A DNA stretch of 64,000 nucleotides from Paraburkholderia acidicola (lineage in GTDB: Bacteria > Pseudomonadota > Gammaproteobacteria > Burkholderiales > Burkholderiaceae). Positions 1-9,361 of this stretch are shown piece by piece; position 1 is the first letter of the stretch; every line of letters starts with the position of its first letter. The notes beneath the pieces were generated by a model. It had not been told where the DNA came from, ran no database searches, and saw nothing but the letters and a program-made list of their open reading frames with translations. The position numbers and the translations under genes are program-made. Location: the NCBI RefSeq assembly GCF_002362315.1, contig NZ_MTZV01000004.1:1550001-1614000 (forward strand), in the 5' to 3' direction.

Positions 1-738
1 CTCCTGTCGCGCAAGCGTGGACATGTTCGGCCGTCGGCAACAGGCGAGTTGTTGGTCGAGCGCGCGCGTCGGCTGCTGGACGACGCGGAACAGGCGTTAG
101 ACGATGTTCATCGCCAGGTTCAAGGGCTTGTCGGACGCTGTCGGCTCGGAGCGTCGACCGGCGCGATTGCGCATCTTTTGCCGCAAGCGCTTGATGTGCT
201 GCGTCAGCACCATCCCGCGATCGATATTCAGATCGCGGTACTCACCTCACATGAAACGCTCACTCGATTGGCGGATGGGACGCTGGATATTGGGCTGGTC
301 GCACTGCCTCAGCCTCCAGTGGCTGGACTCGTGATAAAGCCCTGGCGTCGCGACCCCGTGATGGCTTTTGTGCCGGCGCATTGGCGGAGTCCGGCTCGCA
401 TTACGCCTGAATGGCTCGCCGCTCAACCTCTCATTCTTAATGACGCGACCACGCGTCTCTCGCGTCTGACTACGGAGTGGTTTGCGACCGCGGGGCACCA
501 TCCCGCGCCGCGCATTCAGCTCAATTACAACGATGCGATCAAGAGCCTGGTAGCGGCAGGTTATGGTGCGGCGCTGTTGCCTCATGAGGCCACTACGCCA
601 TCGCCCGACAAGCGCATTGTCATGCGTCCGCTACGCCCGGCGTTGTGGCGGCGGCTCGGTATTGCGCATCGTGCGGGGCATGTCGAGCGTTCGACGCAAC
701 ATGTGCTTGATGCGTTGTGGGATCTGCGGGTGGCGTAG
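1..738 (+). CDS. LysR-family transcriptional regulator, C-terminal part (5' end outside window)
   Basis: The reading frame is open from base 1, so this is the 3' part of a gene that starts upstream of the window. The first residues (LLSRKRGHVRPSATGELLVE) look like the end of the winged helix-turn-helix and the start of the linker helix of LysR regulators. The rest is the periplasmic-binding-protein-like effector domain, with a typical late motif around NYNDAIKSLVAAGYGAALLP. Such proteins bind DNA as tetramers and respond to a small ligand. The regulated gene and ligand cannot be told from here; the next genes on the same strand are a small unknown ORF and a DoxX protein. Confidence 0.85.
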   Translation, partial: LLSRKRGHVRPSATGELLVERARRLLDDAEQALDDVHRQVQGLVGRCRLGASTGAIAHLLPQALDVLRQHHPAIDIQIAVLTSHETLTRLADGTLDIGLVALPQPPVAGLVIKPWRRDPVMAFVPAHWRSPARITPEWLAAQPLILNDATTRLSRLTTEWFATAGHHPAPRIQLNYNDAIKSLVAAGYGAALLPHEATTPSPDKRIVMRPLRPALWRRLGIAHRAGHVERSTQHVLDALWDLRVA

Positions 739-801
739 GGGTTTGTTTTTTATCGCTTCGGTTTGTTCTTGCGACGGGACAGTAGCCTATTGCATGCCAC
801 G

Positions 802-1014
802 ATGAACGAATGGCCGGATGGCGGATATTGGACCGGTCGAATTGGGTCGGTCAGAGAGGATCGTTATTCGGTTCTGTCCGGCCAGGAACGGTCGGTCGAC
901 ATTGACTTCGAGATCATAGACAATCGTTCGACAAACCTGCGAATATCCAATGTGTTCGTCCCGAAAGAAAAGCCCAATGAAATTCTCTATAACAAAGTGA
1001 TTGGGGGTGAGTGA
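802..1014 (+). CDS. small hypothetical protein
   Basis: An ORF of 70 codons from ATG 802, or 83 codons if a TTG at 763 is used. Its stop overlaps the start of the DoxX gene (TGATG at 1012-1016), which suggests translational coupling. The sequence is polar, with a beta-rich look around DIDFEIIDNRSTNLRISNVF, and has no signal peptide or membrane segment. I do not recognise a family. No good ribosome binding site is visible before either start, so the start is uncertain. Base composition is softer than in the surrounding genes, as in the DoxX gene, and the pair may have moved together. Confidence 0.45.
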   Translation: MNEWPDGGYWTGRIGSVREDRYSVLSGQERSVDIDFEIIDNRSTNLRISNVFVPKEKPNEILYNKVIGGE

Positions 1015-1424
1015 TGACATGGTTTGACAGAGTAGTTTCAAGAGAAACGGCGGGAACTGATCTGTTGCGTGTAGTCGTATGTGCAATCCTCTTCACCCAC
1101 GGTTCCTACCGTATTTATCTGGGTGAAGTCTCCGGCTTTGGCGGCCTTTTGCAAGATTCAGGCGTGCCCGCAGGTTTGCTCGTCGCCTGGCTGGTGTGTA
1201 TTGCTGAAACCGTTGGTACGGTGCTACTCGCCTTGCGCATCCTGGTGCTCCCAATTTCCCTCATTTTGTCAGCCATTTATTTCGTCGGCGTCGTGATGTT
1301 TAACTGGCAACGCGGTTTTTTTGTCGTTGGCGGACATGCGAATGGGGGATGGGAATATAACGCATTGCTCATCACCTGTTTGTTGGTGACGACCTGGGCT
1401 AACTGGGAGAGGAAGTGGTTCTGA
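1014..1424 (+). CDS. DoxX family inner-membrane protein
   Basis: 136 residues with four hydrophobic segments (about residues 17-36, 45-70, 72-92 and 108-125), the size and layout of small DoxX/DoxD-like membrane proteins. The start is ATG 1014, overlapping the previous stop; GTG 1011 is possible. DoxX-like proteins are often linked to redox or terminal oxidase functions, but most, including this one, have no defined reaction. The upstream 70-codon ORF is coupled to it. Confidence 0.7.
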   Translation: MTWFDRVVSRETAGTDLLRVVVCAILFTHGSYRIYLGEVSGFGGLLQDSGVPAGLLVAWLVCIAETVGTVLLALRILVLPISLILSAIYFVGVVMFNWQRGFFVVGGHANGGWEYNALLITCLLVTTWANWERKWF

Positions 1425-1680
1425 CTGTTGTCAGTGCCGACCCATATTTGATTCCACCGGTAGAGCCCGAGGCCGCTGAAGTTATTGCAGGACGGCGCCC
1501 CGGCCAGCCGCTTTGGGTCGACCAGCGACAGTAGAGCACGACCCCTCAAAATACCCCCCAAACCACCCCCTATTCCCCCAATTGCCCCACCACCGCAAAC
1601 GCTAAGCTACCGTCATCGCACAGTGCGGTCCTGCGTCCGCGGCGCGCACAGTTCAATCGAGAGAAAGGTGGATTCACCTC

Positions 1681-1770
1681 ATGGCTACCGTCAGTAACCC
1701 AAACCCGGCGCCCGGCACACCGCCCCGTCGCATCGACAACCAACGCTATCCACAGAAGTCCGCCGAGTGA
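1681..1770 (+). CDS. 29-residue ORF overlapping the start of the TPR-OGT gene (possible leader peptide)
   Basis: ATG 1681 starts a 29-codon ORF (M-A-T-V-S-N-P-N-P-A-P-G-T-P-P-R-R..., rich in Pro, Asn and Arg). It ends with TGA at 1768-1770, overlapping the GTG start of the next gene by the sequence GTGA. An AAGGTG lies 10 bases before its ATG, whereas the big gene has almost no binding site of its own, so translation of the large protein may depend on this ORF. A small inverted repeat (AGGTG, then CACCT) lies directly before the ATG. The preceding 1425-1680 stretch holds no gene and no clear promoter. That it is translated is inferred. Confidence 0.45.
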   Translation: MATVSNPNPAPGTPPRRIDNQRYPQKSAE

Positions 1771-4700
1771 ACGCGACCGGTTCTCCAGGCGCCGAACTTC
1801 TGCCCACACCAATCGAAACCGGCCTCACACACCAGCACGCCGGCCGTTTCGCCGAGGCCGCGGCGATCTATCAACAGATCCTGCAAGCGCAGCCCAACCA
1901 CGCCGACGCATTGCATCTACTCGGCCTGATCGCGTATCACGAAGGGCGACTCGAAGAAGCCGTCGACTGGATCATGCGCGCGCTCGCCGTAGGCCCGAGC
2001 GCGATCTTCTACAGCAATCTCGCCAATGCACTCGGTCGTATGGGCCGCCACGCGGCGGCGATCGAAAGCTACCGGCAGGCGCTCGTACTGCAACCCGACT
2101 ACGCGCACGCGCACAACAATCTCGGCAACATGTTGCGCGAACTGCGCCAATACGATGCGGCGGTACAGAGCTTTCGCACGGTAATCGCGCTGCAACCGGG
2201 CTATGCGCAGGCCTATAACAACCTCGCCAATACGCTTGTGGATCTCGGCGATCTGGAAGGCGCAATCGATCACTATCGCAAGGCGATCGAACTGCAGCCC
2301 GATCTGATGGAGCCGTACAGCAACTTGCTGTTCATCTTGAGTTACCGCGAGGCCACGCCGCCTGCCGATTATCTGGCGCAGGCGCTGCTCTTCGGCGAAC
2401 AGGCAACGGCAGGCGCGCAACCATTCACCGACTGGCCCGCGGACGATCGCACACACCATCACGCGCCATCGAAGGCGTTGCGCGTAGGCTTCGTTTCCGG
2501 CGATCTAAAAACACACCCTGTCGGTTTCTTTCTCGAAAGCATCCTGGCGCACCTCGATTCGCAGCGGATCGAAGCGATCGCGTACCCGACGCGTCGTGTC
2601 GAAGACGAACTGACCGCGCGCATCAAGCCGCGCTTCGCCGCGTGGACACCGCTCGCGGGTCTCACCGACGAAGCCGCCGCGCGCCGCATCCGCGACGATC
2701 GCATCGACATCCTCGTCGACCTGGCGGGGCACACGGTCCACAACCGGCTACCGGTGTTCGCATGGCGGCCAGCGCCAGTACAGGTGAGCTGGCTCGGCTA
2801 TTTCGCGAGCACAGGTCTGCGCTCGATCGACTACATACTCGCCGATCGCCATGTCGCCCCCCCCAAAGAGGAACAGCAGTTCGTCGAGCGCGTATGGCGC
2901 CTGCCGGACAGCTACCTGTGCTTCACACCGCCCACCGAAGCAATCGCCATAGGTCCGCTGCCGATGCTCGCGCACGGCACGATCACGTTCGGTTGCTTCA
3001 ATCATCTGATGAAGATGAACGACACGGTCGTGTCGGCATGGGCGCGAATTCTCAACGCGGTGCCGGGATCGCGGCTCTTCCTGAAGACGAAGCAACTCGA
3101 CGATGAGTTCGCGCGGTGTGCAACGCTGCAGCGTTTCGCGGCGCTCGGTATCGAAGGCGCACGTTTGATTCTGGAAGGCCGTTCGCCGCGTAGCGAGTAT
3201 CTCGATGCGTACAACCGCGTCGACATCGCGTTGAGCCCGTTTCCGTATCCAGGCGGTACGGTGAGCGTCGAAGGACTGTGGATGGGCGTACCGGTGTTGT
3301 GTCGTCGCGGCGATCGGTTCCTTGGGCATCTGTGCGAAAGCCTGCTGCAATCGGCGGGACTCGCCGACTGGATCGCCGCCGATACCGACGACTACGTCGC
3401 AAAGGCCGTCGCATTCGCCGCGGATCACAAACGCCTCACCGCTTTGCGCGCTGGCTTGCGGACGCAGATACTCGCCTCACCGTTATGCGACGCACCGCGC
3501 TTCGCGAAGTGTCTCGAAGCGGCGTTTGCAGACATGTACCGCCAGCGCGCAGATTCGACACCAACGCGCCGCGTGCCTGATGCACAGACGATCCAGCGCC
3601 TGCTTGAAGAAGCGCTGGCACATCATCAGGCGAACCGGTTCGCAGAGGCACACGCACGCTATCAGCGCATCCTTGCCGTGCTGCCGAAACACGCAGACGC
3701 ATTGCACTTCTCCGGGCTGCTCGCCTGCCAGATCGGCGAATCCGCTGCGGGCATCGCGCTGATGCGCGAATCGATCGCAGCGAATCCGAACGCGATCTAC
3801 TACAACAACCTCGGCAACATGCTGAAGGACCGTGGCGCGTTGTCCGATGCGATCGACTGCTACCGCCGCGCCGTCACGCTGAAAGGCGACTACGCCGAAG
3901 CGCACAACAACCTCGGCAATGCGCTGCGCGAATCGGGTGACGCGGCCGGTTCGATGGAAAGCTGCGCGCAGGCTATCGCACTGCGACCAGGTTATGCCGA
4001 GGCCTACAACAACCTCGGCAACGCGCTGAAGGACTTGCAGCAACTGGAAGCGGCCGCGCTGAGCTACAGCAAGGCAATCGATGCCAGGCCCGATTTTGCA
4101 GAGGCGCATAACAACCTCGGCAATGTGTTGAAGCAGCAGGGGCATCTCGATGCGGCGATCGAATGCTATCGCGCGAGCATCGCAGCGTCGCCGGCACTGG
4201 TCGTCGCACATAACAACCTCGGGATCGCACTGACAGAGCGCGGCGCGTATCGCGAGGCGATCGCATCGTTCACGACGGTCGCGACGCTGCAGCCCGATCG
4301 CGCCGACGCACACAACACGCTCGGCAACGCATTGAACGGACAGGGCCGTCTCGAGGACGCGGTGATTGCCTACGAACGCGCGATCGCGGTCGAACCGGAT
4401 TTCGCGGACGCGTATCACAATCTTTCGAATGCGCTAAACCGGATGGGCCGCGCGCAGCAGGCGCTATCGATGAGCCGCAAAGCGCTGTCGCTGAAGGACG
4501 ACGTGCCGTCGTTTCACAACAATCTCGGCACGATCCTGGCGGATCTGAACGACTTCGATGCGGCCGTCGAGTGCTACCGCAAGGCGCTTGCACTCGATCC
4601 AGACTACGCGGAGTCGCATACGTGCGTGCTGTTTGGTCAGTCGTATGCGAGCGGCTGGTCACCGGATGCACATCTGCGCGATGCACGCTATTTCGGTGAG

Positions 4701-5837
4701 CGCATGGCGGCCCGCGCGACGCCTTTCGTGCACACACGCACCGATGCGCTCACCACGCGACCGTTGCGCATCGGATTCGTATCAGCGGATCTGCGCAAGC
4801 ATCCGGTCGGCTACTTCATCGAAAGCGTGTTGACGCATCTCGATCGCACGCGCATCGAACCAATTGCGTATTCGAATGCGCTTCTGCACGACGAAGTGAC
4901 GGAGCGTCTGCGCCCGCGTTTCTCGGCGTGGCGCCACATCGTCGATCAAAGCGACGAAGCGGTTGCACAACGGATTCACGACGATCGCATCGACATCCTC
5001 GTCGATCTGTCCGGACACACTGGACGCAACCGGCTGCCGGTGTTCGCATGGAAGCCGGCTCCCGTGCAGGTGAGCTGGCTCGGGTACTTCGCGACGACCG
5101 GCATCGCCGAGATCGACTACGTACTCGGCGACCGGCACGTGTTGCCGGCGAACGAGGAAGGGCACTTCGTCGAGAAACTCTGGCGTCTGCCCGACAGCTA
5201 TCTGTGCTTCACGCTGCCCGAGCGCGAGATCGACATCGGGCCGCTGCCGGCGCTCACGCGCGGTGCGATCACGTTCGGCAACCTGAACAACCAGAAGAAA
5301 CTCAACGATGGTGTGATCGCCGTGTGGTCGCGCATTCTGCATGCATTGCCAGAATCGCGTCTGCTGCTGAAGAACCATCAGTTGAACGAGCCGTGGACCC
5401 AGCGCGTGACGCTCGAGCGCTTCGCTGCGCACGGTATCGCAGCGGAGCGTCTGGTACTCGAAGGGCCGTCGCCGCGCGATCAGTACTTCGCGACGTTCAA
5501 TCGAGTCGACCTGGCGCTCGATCCTTTTCCGTACCCTGGCGGCACGACGAGTGTCGAAGGACTGTGGATGGGTGTGCCGGTGCTGAGCCGTCGCGGCGAT
5601 CGCTTCCTGTCGCATCTCGGCGAGACGGTGTTGCACACGGTGGGCCTCTCCGACTGGATCGCCACCGATGATGAAGACTACGTCGCGAAAGCGATTGCGT
5701 TTGCTCAGGATTTGCCGCGGCTTGCCGCGTTGCGTGCGGGGTTGCGGGCGCAGGTGCTGCAATCGCCGCTATGCGACGCGCGGCGTTTCGCGAGGCAACT
5801 GGAAGCGGCCTTCATGGAAATGTGGCGCCGCTTGTAA
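1767..5837 (+). CDS. double-module TPR / O-GlcNAc-transferase-like glycosyltransferase (GT41-type)
   Basis: 1356 residues in two consecutive copies of the same architecture: TPR repeats (about 17-195), OGT-like catalytic domain (about 235-592), a second longer TPR array (about 608-960) and a second catalytic domain (about 998-1356). Both catalytic halves keep the hallmark positions of OGT/SPINDLY: a His in HPVG (H250 and H1012; compare human His498), the LVDL-GHT block, and a Lys in the FN/LN segment (K416 and K1178; compare human Lys842). Both also keep the nucleotide-sugar motif PFPYPGGT-SVEGLWMGVPVL. Such enzymes attach a sugar from a UDP-sugar to Ser/Thr. Being 4.8 kb from fliT-fliD-fliC, on the opposite strand, suggests flagellin as substrate, which is inference. 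GTG start overlaps the preceding 29-codon ORF. Transcription converges with the MocR gene, whose stop is 6 bases away. Confidence 0.85.
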   Translation: MNATGSPGAELLPTPIETGLTHQHAGRFAEAAAIYQQILQAQPNHADALHLLGLIAYHEGRLEEAVDWIMRALAVGPSAIFYSNLANALGRMGRHAAAIESYRQALVLQPDYAHAHNNLGNMLRELRQYDAAVQSFRTVIALQPGYAQAYNNLANTLVDLGDLEGAIDHYRKAIELQPDLMEPYSNLLFILSYREATPPADYLAQALLFGEQATAGAQPFTDWPADDRTHHHAPSKALRVGFVSGDLKTHPVGFFLESILAHLDSQRIEAIAYPTRRVEDELTARIKPRFAAWTPLAGLTDEAAARRIRDDRIDILVDLAGHTVHNRLPVFAWRPAPVQVSWLGYFASTGLRSIDYILADRHVAPPKEEQQFVERVWRLPDSYLCFTPPTEAIAIGPLPMLAHGTITFGCFNHLMKMNDTVVSAWARILNAVPGSRLFLKTKQLDDEFARCATLQRFAALGIEGARLILEGRSPRSEYLDAYNRVDIALSPFPYPGGTVSVEGLWMGVPVLCRRGDRFLGHLCESLLQSAGLADWIAADTDDYVAKAVAFAADHKRLTALRAGLRTQILASPLCDAPRFAKCLEAAFADMYRQRADSTPTRRVPDAQTIQRLLEEALAHHQANRFAEAHARYQRILAVLPKHADALHFSGLLACQIGESAAGIALMRESIAANPNAIYYNNLGNMLKDRGALSDAIDCYRRAVTLKGDYAEAHNNLGNALRESGDAAGSMESCAQAIALRPGYAEAYNNLGNALKDLQQLEAAALSYSKAIDARPDFAEAHNNLGNVLKQQGHLDAAIECYRASIAASPALVVAHNNLGIALTERGAYREAIASFTTVATLQPDRADAHNTLGNALNGQGRLEDAVIAYERAIAVEPDFADAYHNLSNALNRMGRAQQALSMSRKALSLKDDVPSFHNNLGTILADLNDFDAAVECYRKALALDPDYAESHTCVLFGQSYASGWSPDAHLRDARYFGERMAARATPFVHTRTDALTTRPLRIGFVSADLRKHPVGYFIESVLTHLDRTRIEPIAYSNALLHDEVTERLRPRFSAWRHIVDQSDEAVAQRIHDDRIDILVDLSGHTGRNRLPVFAWKPAPVQVSWLGYFATTGIAEIDYVLGDRHVLPANEEGHFVEKLWRLPDSYLCFTLPEREIDIGPLPALTRGAITFGNLNNQKKLNDGVIAVWSRILHALPESRLLLKNHQLNEPWTQRVTLERFAAHGIAAERLVLEGPSPRDQYFATFNRVDLALDPFPYPGGTTSVEGLWMGVPVLSRRGDRFLSHLGETVLHTVGLSDWIATDDEDYVAKAIAFAQDLPRLAALRAGLRAQVLQSPLCDARRFARQLEAAFMEMWRRL

Positions 5838-5843
5838 GTCGCC

Positions 5844-7274
5844 TTATCCAGGGGCACTGCCGACCAGCTCATGCGCTAACTCCCCCAGCCGCAGCAACGC
5901 TCTCCGTCTACTGGCATCGAGCGGCTCACCACAGTTCAGCCGGATGAAATTTTCAAATTTTCCGTCGGGCGAAAACATCGGCCCGGGCGCAACGGTAATG
6001 CCTGCGTCGAACGCGCGCCGATAGAGCGCGCTACTCAGCACGATGTCCGGCAAACGAACCCACAGCAGGTAGCCGCCATTCGGTAACGAGAACTGCGTGC
6101 CCGCCGGAAAGTGCCGCCGAACGATCTGCGCAGTCTGCTCGACCTGACGTTGACAGTGCTTGCGCAACTGACGCAAGTGATGGTGGTAGCCGCCGCTACA
6201 CAGATACTCGGCCACGCCTTCCTGGATCAGCAGTGGCTGTCCGATGCTCATGGTTCGCTTGAGCGATACGAGCGCGTCGTGATGACGGCCGCCGGAAACC
6301 CAGCCGATGCGCAATCCGGGCGACAACGTCTTCGACAGCGAACTGCATAGCAGCACATTGCCGGTGCGATCGTATGATCTGGCCGCGCGCTGCGTCGATT
6401 CGAAATGTAGATCGCTGAAGGTCGCATCCTCGATCAACGGAATCTGGGTACGCTCGAGCAGCTCGACCAGTTCGCGTTTCATATCGAGCGTCAGTCCGGT
6501 CCCGCCCGGATTGCTGACACAGGTCGACATCAGGCACGCACCGATGCGACGTTCTTTCGATAACCGGGCGATGTCGGAAAAAGCACGCGCCGGGTCGGGC
6601 GCGAATGCGAGCGGCAGCGCGATCATGCCAAGCCACTCGATGGTCGAAAGGAAGCCGTAGTAAGCGGGCGATTCGACAACGATCGCATCTCCCGCTCTCG
6701 CAACCGCTTGCAGGCACAGGCCGAATGCCTCGACGCAACCGTTGGTGACGAGAACTTCGTCGGCGTTCAACTGGCAGTTCCAGCTGGACGCATGGCTCGC
6801 AAGACTTTCACGCAAGCGCTTCGAGCCGGGAGAAAACGAAACTTCGGCGAGCAGTTCGCGATGTTTGCGCGCGGTCGATGAAATGCAGCGCGAGAGCGCT
6901 TCGATCGGGAACAGCTCCTTGCCGCACAGCGCAGTGCCAAAGGACACCAGATTCGCTGTCGTATCGAGGCAGTTCAGCGTCTCGCGCGTCAGCGACTCAT
7001 CCGCGCGCTCGACGTGCAGGGCGATGCGTTCAGGGGCGCTCAGCGGATGGATTTCGGCGCGGACGTAAAAGCCTTTCTGAGGACGCGCTTCGATGAGCCG
7101 TTTGTCCTCCAGCAGACGATAGGCCGCCAGCGCGGTCGTGACGCTGACGCGCTGTGCCTGGCTGAGTTGCCGGACCGACGGCAAGCGCTGGCCGGGCGAC
7201 CACATGCCGCGCTCGATTTCTGCTTCGAGCGTGGCGGCCAGCGACACATGGAGGAACGGTTCCGTTGGAAGCAT
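5844..7274 (-). CDS. MocR-type regulator (GntR HTH fused to class I aminotransferase domain)
   Basis: 476 residues from ATG 7274. The N-terminus is a GntR winged helix (about 10-75: LEAEIERGMWSPGQRLPSVR, then a recognition-helix region). The rest is an aminotransferase class I/II fold with the PLP-binding Lys in SSLSKTLSPGLRIGW. MocR/PdxR proteins use PLP or a PLP adduct as effector and often regulate neighbouring amino-acid genes. It is the last gene of a leftward cluster after nitrilase, threonine aldolase and PhzF genes, so it likely controls them. The frame is open further upstream into the phzF gene, but the family alignment begins here. No strong ribosome binding site is seen. Confidence 0.85.
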   Translation of the reverse strand: MLPTEPFLHVSLAATLEAEIERGMWSPGQRLPSVRQLSQAQRVSVTTALAAYRLLEDKRLIEARPQKGFYVRAEIHPLSAPERIALHVERADESLTRETLNCLDTTANLVSFGTALCGKELFPIEALSRCISSTARKHRELLAEVSFSPGSKRLRESLASHASSWNCQLNADEVLVTNGCVEAFGLCLQAVARAGDAIVVESPAYYGFLSTIEWLGMIALPLAFAPDPARAFSDIARLSKERRIGACLMSTCVSNPGGTGLTLDMKRELVELLERTQIPLIEDATFSDLHFESTQRAARSYDRTGNVLLCSSLSKTLSPGLRIGWVSGGRHHDALVSLKRTMSIGQPLLIQEGVAEYLCSGGYHHHLRQLRKHCQRQVEQTAQIVRRHFPAGTQFSLPNGGYLLWVRLPDIVLSSALYRRAFDAGITVAPGPMFSPDGKFENFIRLNCGEPLDASRRRALLRLGELAHELVGSAPG

Positions 7275-7356
7275 GGCGGAGGAGCATGGGCTAGGTTGAG
7301 CGATAGTTTCGCATCGTACCCGGTGCGCGACATCTGCTGGTCGTTCGCCAGTTGGG

Positions 7357-8262
7357 TCATAACCGGACGCTGCCGTCCGAAACGATGACGGCACAGCCAC
7401 CGATCTCAACTCGGTGTGCCACATCTGGGCCTTTCCAGAAGATGCGGCCGGATCTCCCCAGATGTTTGCCCTGGCTTGCAACCTGCGTTGCAGAGCCGGG
7501 GCGCCAGTTGTTCAACCATGAGCGCAGCGCGGCAGCACACGCGTTACCGCCGCCGCACACCGCATCTTCCGGCACACCGATGGATGGGGCGAACGAACGG
7601 ACTTCGTAATCAGTGTCGGCATCGAATCGCGTTTTGCCGATGGCGGTGACGCCGATCACGCCGTGTAGCCGGCTCAGTCGGTCCAGTTCGTCTTGTACAG
7701 GAGCGAGCCGATCGATATCGGCGACATCCGGTAGCTCCAGAACCAGCCACTTCGCTCCGGCTTCGACCATGAACACACGCGATGACTCCGCAAAAGGACC
7801 GAGGGCTGCGAGAATCGCCTCCGCGTCGTCGTCGCTCAAAGGCTGCACCGTGGCGGGCGGCGTCGTAAACCACACGCGCCGTTTCCCACCGACGATCTCC
7901 TCCGTGCGCATGTCGATCAGCCCCGCAGGGCACGCCTGGATAAACCGGCCGTGGCTGACATCGATGCGGGCGTGATCCAGCAATAGATGGGCGGTGCCTA
8001 TCGACGGATGACCGGCGAACGGCAGCTCACGCCGCGGCGACCAGATCCGCACGCTATAGGCTGCCCGCTCGTCCTGCGTGTCGGGCGACACGAACACCGT
8101 TTCCGGCATGCCGATCCATCGCGCGAAATCCTGCATGCGCGTGTCGGTCGGCATGATGTCCGGAATCACGATGGCCACCGGATTGCCTGCGAAAGCGTGC
8201 TGAGTGAATACGTCGACGATAAACAACTGGGCGGAAGTGCTCACGTGGTCGATCCTTTGCAT
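7357..8262 (-). CDS. PhzF-family isomerase/epimerase-like protein
   Basis: 301 residues from ATG 8262; a TTG at 8301 would add 13 residues. It has the PhzF/diaminopimelate-epimerase-like double fold: an N-terminal VDVFTQHAFAGNPVA block, a Glu in MPETVF (E54, the catalytic acid in PhzF), ELPFAGHPSIGTAH at about 80, and the second-half glycine motif EDAVCGGGNACAA. PhzF itself isomerises a phenazine precursor; most relatives have unknown substrates. No other phenazine genes are present, so a phenazine role is unlikely. It lies between the threonine-aldolase-like gene and the MocR regulator in a closely spaced cluster, so an amino-acid-derived substrate is probable. Confidence 0.8.
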   Translation of the reverse strand: MQRIDHVSTSAQLFIVDVFTQHAFAGNPVAIVIPDIMPTDTRMQDFARWIGMPETVFVSPDTQDERAAYSVRIWSPRRELPFAGHPSIGTAHLLLDHARIDVSHGRFIQACPAGLIDMRTEEIVGGKRRVWFTTPPATVQPLSDDDAEAILAALGPFAESSRVFMVEAGAKWLVLELPDVADIDRLAPVQDELDRLSRLHGVIGVTAIGKTRFDADTDYEVRSFAPSIGVPEDAVCGGGNACAAALRSWLNNWRPGSATQVASQGKHLGRSGRIFWKGPDVAHRVEIGGCAVIVSDGSVRL

Positions 8263-8314
8263 GAAACGGTAACGGGCACCTGGCGTAGCGACCGGCGCCA
8301 ATCGCTAGCGCTAG

Positions 8315-9358
8315 CTATGCCGTGTAGCGCCACGCGGTCGCGATCAGGATCGCTGCCGCGCAGGCGATATCGTCGGTTGTCACGCCGAGATGGGTGGTTG
8401 CTCTCAGCTTGCCGTTCGGCAGCGCACGGATGCGCACGCCTGCCTGCGTCGCGTGGCGGACAAACTGGTCGGCGTCGACCGACAGACCGCGGAGGGAGAA
8501 CAGGATCAGGTTGGTGGCCGGCTTCACCGCGGAAAACGAGAAGTACGGTTCCGCTTCGAGGCGTTCGACCAGCAGTCGGGCATTCGCGTGATCGTCAGCA
8601 AGACGTTCGACGTGGTGATCGAGCGCATGGAGCGCGGCGGCCGCCAGCACACCGGACTGCCGCATGGCGCCACCCAGCCGGTATTTCCAGACCCACGCGT
8701 CACGCACGAACGACTCGCTGCCGCAGAGCACCGCGCCGACCGGGCAGCCGAGTCCTTTGGTGAAATCGATCCACGCAGAGTCCCAGCCCTCCGTGTACGT
8801 GCGCGGCGCAATGCCTGTCGTGCAACTCGCATTGAACAGCCGCGCTCCGTCGATATGGGTTCTGAGTCCGGCATCGAGCGCGACATCGCGCACCTGCCGC
8901 AACGTGTCCAGCGGCCAGATGGCGCCGCCGCTGAAATTCGTGGTCTGCTCGATGCAGACCATCGCGGAACGTGGTGCGGTTCTGCCTGGTGCGCGGATCG
9001 CGGCGCGGCATTCGTCGGCGGTGAAAACGCCATCCGCGGTCCTGATGGGATTGACGGCCGCACCGGCGATTGCCGCAGCGCCCGCTGCTTCCGTCGTGCA
9101 GATGTGCGATTCGGCGTCGGCGATCAGTTCGTCGCCGGGACGCGTATGAACCAGTGTCGCGACGAGATTGCACATCGTTCCGGACGGCATGAATACGGCG
9201 CTCGGATAACCCAGTTCGGCGCTCACCCGATCGCACAACGCGCGCGTAGTCGGATCTTCGTCGGCCTGCTCGTCGCCGACCTCGGCCCGCGCCATCGCGG
9301 CGCGCATGGCGTCGGTCGGTGTCGTCTTCGTGTCGCTGTATAGATCGATGACGCGCAT
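8315..9358 (-). CDS. low-specificity L-threonine aldolase-type PLP lyase
   Basis: 347 residues, the normal length for fold-type I threonine aldolases, which cleave beta-hydroxy amino acids to glycine and an aldehyde. Recognisable are an N-terminal LYSDTKTTPT segment, MPSGTMCNL, His85 in ESHI (stacks on PLP in the family), Asp170 in HIDGARLFN and the PLP Lys201 in DFTKGLGCPVGAVLCG. The start ATG lies 3 bases after the nitrilase stop, with GGAG upstream, so the two are co-transcribed. The beta-eliminating lyase family is broad and the true substrate may not be threonine. Confidence 0.85.
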   Translation of the reverse strand: MRVIDLYSDTKTTPTDAMRAAMARAEVGDEQADEDPTTRALCDRVSAELGYPSAVFMPSGTMCNLVATLVHTRPGDELIADAESHICTTEAAGAAAIAGAAVNPIRTADGVFTADECRAAIRAPGRTAPRSAMVCIEQTTNFSGGAIWPLDTLRQVRDVALDAGLRTHIDGARLFNASCTTGIAPRTYTEGWDSAWIDFTKGLGCPVGAVLCGSESFVRDAWVWKYRLGGAMRQSGVLAAAALHALDHHVERLADDHANARLLVERLEAEPYFSFSAVKPATNLILFSLRGLSVDADQFVRHATQAGVRIRALPNGKLRATTHLGVTTDDIACAAAILIATAWRYTA

Positions 9359-9361
9359 GAT

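Noticed and set aside
1485-1697. 70-codon Pro/Arg-rich ORF before the glycosyltransferase
   Set aside because: Low complexity, no binding site, and it overlaps the better-supported 29-codon ORF.
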